A DNA stretch of 64,000 nt from Trema orientale (taxonomy: Eukaryota > Streptophyta > Magnoliopsida > Rosales > Cannabaceae), in NCBI GenBank assembly GCA_002914845.1, contig JXTC01000279.1, positions 128,582 to 192,581 of the forward strand, written 5' to 3'. The notes below the pieces were generated by a model that had not been told where the DNA came from, did no database searches, and was given only the letters and a program-made list of their open reading frames with translations. How positions within the stretch are numbered: the first letter of the stretch is position 1; each line of letters opens with the position of its first letter. A program made the position numbers and the translations under genes. Shown here in pieces: positions 58,287-64,000 of the stretch.

Positions 58287-59652
58287 TCTTTCATTTTGTC
58301 ACACAGATATACAAGTGTGTTGCAAAGAAATTGCCTCAACTACATATGAACGAGGCTAGAATAGAATGCTACATCATTAATGTACGTTTTATGGTGTAAG
58401 TTTTTTATGTAATATATTGGTGTCCCTGTCTTTACTATTTACCTCGGGATCTACTAAAGTCCTCGTATGAAAAAAAAAAAAAAGAAGACTTAGTCGTAAA
58501 TATTTTCATTACTTAACCTTTATTGTCATGTCACTTAACTAAAACTATCTAGATATGTACCTTATTTTCTAACAAACTTTAAGATACAGTTTTCTCCAAC
58601 CATTCCCCAAATTGTTTTTGCCACCACCACCTGTAGCACACAGCACACAGCAACCACCACTGATCTAAATCCAGTAATCTTGGTTAGGCCTCTATTTGAC
58701 TGGGGGTGAAAATTTTCAACCGATGGCTGGACCTAGTCGAAAATTTTTCACCTATTTTTGAAAAATTTCAACTTCGGTCCAACATGATTGACTGGCTTTC
58801 CGGTAATACCTCCTTTGCTTTTGCCCTTTTCGATATGGTAAAAAAATTTCAACCAAAGTGTCGAGTTGGAGACAATTTTAGAATTTTAAATTTTTCATTA
58901 AATGAAAGTCTTAGTTTTGTTAATGATTTATAATTTTTCCCTTTTATCATCACATGCTTTACAGGAAGGTCAAAATTGATCTATGGAACTATTTTGATCA
59001 ACTGTAAATTCTTATTCTTTGTTCCAATTCAAATTTGCCACTAACCTTCTTTGTATGTCCCCATCGATGCCAATGGGTTGCAACTCCTTCCGAGGAATAC
59101 AGTTCCTTCCAATATTGTATTAAATACACTGATGCGGCTGCTGCTCATGTTACAACACCAATAGGAAGTTCAAGTTTTGGAATGTGAAGGATGTGAAGGA
59201 GCACCAAGCAAATTAAGATGCCAAGCTCTCCAACATTGAAAAGATGCTCATTACTATCTCCAAGAAGTTAGATGTGTATATGGAGGATGCTTTTTGATTT
59301 TCTTTTTCAGTTTTAGTTGTTTTTATTCAGTTTGGTCTGTATAACTTTGATGATACAATTTGGGTGAGTGTGTTTCTTTTGTTTTTTTGCAGGACAAGTT
59401 TATTTTCACTCTGTGTGTGTCTTGAAACATCGTTGATGCTATCTTTATTTTGATGTTACGACATGTTTCAGTTTGGTATTCTCTATGTGATTGATGTTTT
59501 CGTTTTAATTCTTTTGCTTTTGCATCTTTTTTCAAAAAGGGGACAAAGCATATATATATATATATATATTTGCTATATACTAATTTTATTTTGTAGGAGT
59601 ATTAAATATTTGACTAAAAAAATATCAAAGAGAGAGATTAAAAGAGCATATC
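58287..59652. other. Intergenic, possible decayed gene fragment
   Basis: No intact gene. Around 59160-59295 one plus-strand frame reads NTNRKFKFWNVKDVKEHQ then LSNIEKMLITISKKLDVYM after a stop, which looks protein-like (basic, then heptad-like), but I do not recognise it. Sequence near 59010-59070 has a relative at about 61317-61380. Confidence 0.3.
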
Positions 59653-60910
59653 GATTGGCATGCTTCATGTTGCAACATGACTGATTTATCTAGTTCATAT
59701 TATAATATACGGCTAAATATTTGATCTGTTAAGGTTTTTCAGTATTTACCATAAATATGCTTTGAGATTACGTATTGTATACATGGGAGTCATGAAGATC
59801 TGATTATAGTAATTGATGGAGATTGAATATTTGTTTTGAAAATAATTAATATTAATATTTGCAGTACAAGGCACTGAAACATATTATTTCTTTATAAATA
59901 TAGTCATTTGTCTCATTGTTAAATGACTTTCTGTGATCTTTTGTATATATAGACAGGTTTTGAGCTTTATGAAGAAGTGATTAGTAATTACTTAAACTCT
60001 GCTAAAGGAAACTATTCATACCATATTAAGGAAATGCTACCAATTAAGAGATTTGGATTGATTGATTATTGTGGAAATTTCTTTAATATTTTGTGTTGTT
60101 TCTAAATGTTTTTGATTGATTATAATTAATTTATGAGCTATCAAAATCATTGTATAATCGTTTCTTCTATTTAAAGAAAGAGGTCTGCATTTTTCTTTTT
60201 ATGTTACGACATGATTGCTTTGACAGATTCATACTACAACTCTGGGATAGAATCGATATTTATTTCTCAAATCAAATTTCTAAGTTTGGAAACAAATTTG
60301 GCTGATTTTGCAGGTCTTCTAATCAATATTAAGTGCGTTTACAAGTTGTTTTGCATATGCTTAATTGTAAGATTTACTTTATTTAAGGGCCACTCAATAG
60401 TAGTTTTAGGTAGAGATCACATTTTGTATTTTGGCTATTGAGTATAAGAAAGTTTTTTTTTTTTTTTTTTCTTTTAGACATTTCTTAGACTAAGGAGTTG
60501 TCCTAGTCATGAGAGACAGTACTTTGGTCTTCAAGAGAGGTACTGAATATCTTCGGGAGAAGAATGACTTTAAGACTCTAAATGGATTTTAAGAGGACGA
60601 AGTCAACTAAAGTCGAGTGATGCTCACTAGATGCATTGATGAAGGGAATACAATCACATTGCGATAGTAAAATAGGTGTTTTTATTTGTATAAGTCAATT
60701 AGTAATTGTACTCAGTTAAACCTTACTAACATGTTTATTTCTCTAAGTGTGACTCTTGAACGTAGGCCATTGAGAAATAGCCAAACCAAGTAAAAGTTCG
60801 TTGTGTCTCATTTTTACATTTTCATGTTACAACATCTATATTTCGTGTTACAACGTAATTAACTAATTGGTAAAATTATTTAATCTGGCCATATTTGAAC
60901 GGACCTAACA
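59653..60910 (+). mobile_element. Second copy of the copia-like LTR
   Basis: Matches 39791-40882 from TGGCATGCTTCATGTTGCAACATGA near its start to GAACGGACCTAACA at its end. Shared blocks include GGCCACTCAA(T/G)AGTAG, TTTTGGCTATTG, GAAGTCAAC and CTTGAACGTAGGCCATTGAG. The left end is decayed and no target duplication is evident. Same orientation as the first copy. Confidence 0.7.
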
Positions 60911-63900
60911 AATTAAAAGGATTTGCATATCTTAGTTTTCTGCATATAAATTGATTAATAAATTTAACAAATTTCTCTCTAAACAAGGATTCCAAATTAA
61001 TGATATCTTATTCATGTTGACCAACACAAAAAATATATTAAAAATAACTTAATATGATTAGCATAAATCACCCAATTTGAATACAGAAGGTACAAATTTG
61101 CAGAGATTTGAAATATAGAGTATAATTTTGTACATGCTAAAAGACATGGTTAAAATTGCAGAAAATTCATACTTTCAGATTTTTTTTTTTTTAGTTATCC
61201 TAAAAAGAAATATAAAATTGAATGGGAGCTTATAAGTAACAAGCATATCTGTCCTTGCAACAAAATATACGAAAGAAAGAAACAAGAAAAAATTTATTAA
61301 ATATTTTTGGCCAACTCTGAGTTCTTGATTCTTTACTCCCAACTCAAATTTGCCACAAATTTTCTTTGTAAGTTGCCCACTGTGAAAGATGGGTTGTCTT
61401 TTGAAGTTCCTCTCTTGTTCATCAGCTTCTTCTCTCATGATCAATAATAAAATATGTCATGCTTTTCAGTACATATCATGTATTATTATGCATACAATAG
61501 TTATATCTTCTCCAATTTTAGGCTCTGTTTGAGATTGATTCTAGAGACAGCTTCTAACTTTTAAAAGTGGTTAGAGAAAAGAGGGAAGGGATGGACATTT
61601 GGTAAGTTTCTGCTTTTGATTAGCAGATTAATCATTGTTTTAAGCAGAATTTAAGAAACATAATAAGGGTCACTTTTCAAAACTCATTCTACTGACATAA
61701 TAAAAAAGGCCTAAAACATCATTTTACGGCACACATAATTATAGTTTACCAAATGCTTAAATATTGATTTTAAATAAAATAGTAGTTTCGTAAATTAAAT
61801 TTACCAAATTCCTAGATATTTTTTTTAACTCTTGCTCATAATACATCACAGCAATATGAGACTGACCAAACTTTCTTTATTATTTAACTTGGAAGAGGAC
61901 ATTATCAACTATCACCTAAGTTTCTTAAGGATAATTTTAGGATTCCAATTATTATCCCAAATTTTTAACACCAACATATGTGTCATGTGAGTTCTTATTA
62001 TTTAATTGATAAATATATAATATTAAATTAATTTATTTGTAATAAGTTTTAAGTCCCTAATTAAATAGTAACAACTCACATACCATATATGTTGCTATTA
62101 ATTGATAATATAATTGGATCCCTAGTATAATCTTTTTCTTCAAGCTTTCTCTTATGTTTGACTTTCTTCCTCTTAGAACCTGATGAGCAAAGTTCTGGGA
62201 GACAAGGTTTTTTTCCAATAAAAGTCATATTTAGCGAAGCATATCAAAGGATAAAATTAAAACCTATCATGAACTTTCAATATCACATCCAATGAATAGT
62301 GCTATGCTGTCGACTCCTAAGTCTCCGTTGTTCAGGTATAAAATTGCTTAAATTTTCTCTCTTAATTTCTTCTTCTTTATTTTTGGTTGTTTTTCTCCTT
62401 CAAGTTAATGTATGTATATATATATATGTATATATAAGTATTCGTAGTGATGATGATTTTATTCCATTGCATGTTAGCAAAGTTTACAATTGATTTGAAT
62501 GTCATTGATGACTAGCTATTATGATAGAGAAATTCGCTTTTCAAACCTTTCTATATTTTGTCCAACACTAAGGTTATAGTATACTTCCAGATCTTATACA
62601 CTTTCACATGACAATAATGAATGAAATAAATATAAAATTTGAATTTGTGGTCTTGAATATATACCTGATATCATTTCCCTATTTTACACATCTAGATTTG
62701 AGATGCTTTACCCATGGATATAGATTAATATGCTAGCAAAATATCTTTTATACATACATATATATAAGGATATAATTATAGTAGCATGTATTTGGTAACT
62801 CATTATTTATGTTATAGCTTGTAATTAATTTGAGTAAGGGTAAGGTGCGATAACTTGCAAAATTCGAAAGAGAATATATAATAAGCAATCAACCTATAGT
62901 GGGGCTCATACTAAATTTGCCTGGTCTATCTCTATAAAGAAGTTGTAACAGCAAGCACTATGATATATTAATTAGAGCAATATGGAAATTATGCTTTCCC
63001 ATTAATTATGATTAAACACTGTCACGACATACTTTATTTGAATGAAAGAACTACCTCTTCTTTTCGGAGGTTTAATTTTCTATATCCATCATATATTGAC
63101 GCCCCATTCAGCCTTTTAACCTGCAGATAGGAAAAAAAAATTCCATAAAAATTAGATTAGTAAGGCTATATACAATAAATATATATATATAGATATATAA
63201 GGCACCAATTCAGTATATATATTTTTTAATCTGTATTGTTTTATCTAATTAAAATTTATTAGGCTCATTTTTTCATAGTAAAAGTTAGAAAAAAAAAAGA
63301 ATTAAATAATGAATATTTATTTTTATTTTTCTTTTGTCAACTATCCAAATTATGGTAACTTATTTAACAGCTAAAAAGATACTTATAGATAGTAAAAAAT
63401 AATACCTATTAGATTGACAATCATATATATATATAATCCAAATATTTTAATCAATTTCTTGATTTTTTTACATGTTGCTTTCAGCCTGATCAAAAGCATT
63501 TTTTCAGTTTATTTTCACTTTTGCACTTGCAAGGAGTAAGCCATCAATTATCTCTTTACTCAATTATTTGATATATATATATATATATATATAATAGTAA
63601 AAGTCCAATTCCACCCAAAAATAATAATGTCTAGCTAATTGTGAATTAAAGAAAAAATGGATTGATTACCTTGTGGATTTCTAAGCTATTGAGAAAGTAT
63701 CTTTGAAAAAAAGTTAAAAAATAATATTGAGAAATTTATTTTTTGATCCTTCGGTTTAATTCTTCTCGTTTTTATGCTTACACCTTTGAAATTGTTCTTT
63801 TTAGTAATTTTTTAAAAAACATTTTTTTGTTAAATATTAAACAAATAAAAAGTACTAAACTGATATTTTTTTTTTCTCAAGTTTGAGGATCAATACCAAC

Positions 63901-64000
63901 ATCAGTTCTTGTATACTATGCCGTTAATTAGGTTTAACATAAATTATGTAATATGTGCTCCATGACTAAACGGTGGATAATTTTAAAAGCTAGGACCAAA
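60911..64000. other. Gene-free AT-rich end of window
   Basis: No gene recognised. 61317-61440 resembles 59010-59070. 61520-61700 looks like a MITE end (CTCTGTTTGAGATTGATTCTAGAGAC). 61960-62110 is similar to 36755-36900 (TATGTGTCATGTGAG and TTAATTGAT blocks). Several (TA)n runs are present. Confidence 0.4.

Overview
This is nuclear DNA from a flowering plant, most probably a eudicot. It has spliced genes with GT-AG introns, a strongly AT-rich and TE-rich background, a plastid-type PGDH with a transit-peptide-like leader, a group C plant MAPK kinase, and plant-specific retrotransposon families (Tnt1-like copia, Athila-like gypsy). I cannot name the species. No rRNA gene, CRISPR array, organellar segment or virus gene was seen.

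Four genes are supported, and all four look intact. (1) A plastid D-3-phosphoglycerate dehydrogenase on the minus strand, five exons (21402 to 15104, 643 aa). (2) A secreted GMC-family FAD oxidoreductase of the (R)-mandelonitrile-lyase-like/HOTHEAD group, minus strand, three exons (30000 to 28109, 554 aa). (3) An intronless MAPK kinase of the MKK4/MKK5 type, minus strand (35012 to 33891, 373 aa). (4) A CAX2-type vacuolar cation/H+ exchanger, plus strand, eleven coding exons (49978 to 56297, 432 aa), probably with a further 5' leader exon. They belong to different pathways (serine synthesis, extracellular redox chemistry, immune/stress MAPK signalling, vacuolar metal/Ca2+ storage) and I see no sign that they form a functional cluster.

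Layout. 1-3359: a hAT MITE with a perfect 8-bp target duplication, then a tandem dimer of a purine-rich inverted-repeat element. 3360-13736: a multi-level nest. A Tourist-like MITE was split by a degraded copia element (3462-13408, TSD AGTTG). The copia carries a truncated Athila-like element (itself carrying a Mutator-like MITE) and a gypsy solo LTR with its own TSD. 15104-21402: PGDH. 21.5-28 kb: gene-poor, with a second hAT MITE and a 1.6-kb long-TIR element. 28-35 kb: oxidoreductase and MKK. 35.2-48.4 kb: gene-free, with palindromic elements, a solo LTR, a tRNA-derived SINE with an 18-bp TSD, a third hAT MITE and a Tourist MITE. 48.4-56.5 kb: CAX. 56.5-64 kb: gene-free, with a second copy of the solo LTR.

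I found no clear previously undescribed biological system. The most unusual items are seven 14-bp palindromes on a roughly 21-bp period inside a gypsy solo LTR, a 22-bp GTCAAGTAGT-type repeat array, a perfect G3T2 quadruplex motif in the probable CAX leader, and the Asn in place of the second catalytic His of Prunus mandelonitrile lyases in the oxidoreductase. Exon boundaries were deduced by eye from splice signals, reading frame and remembered family sequences, so they need transcript confirmation.
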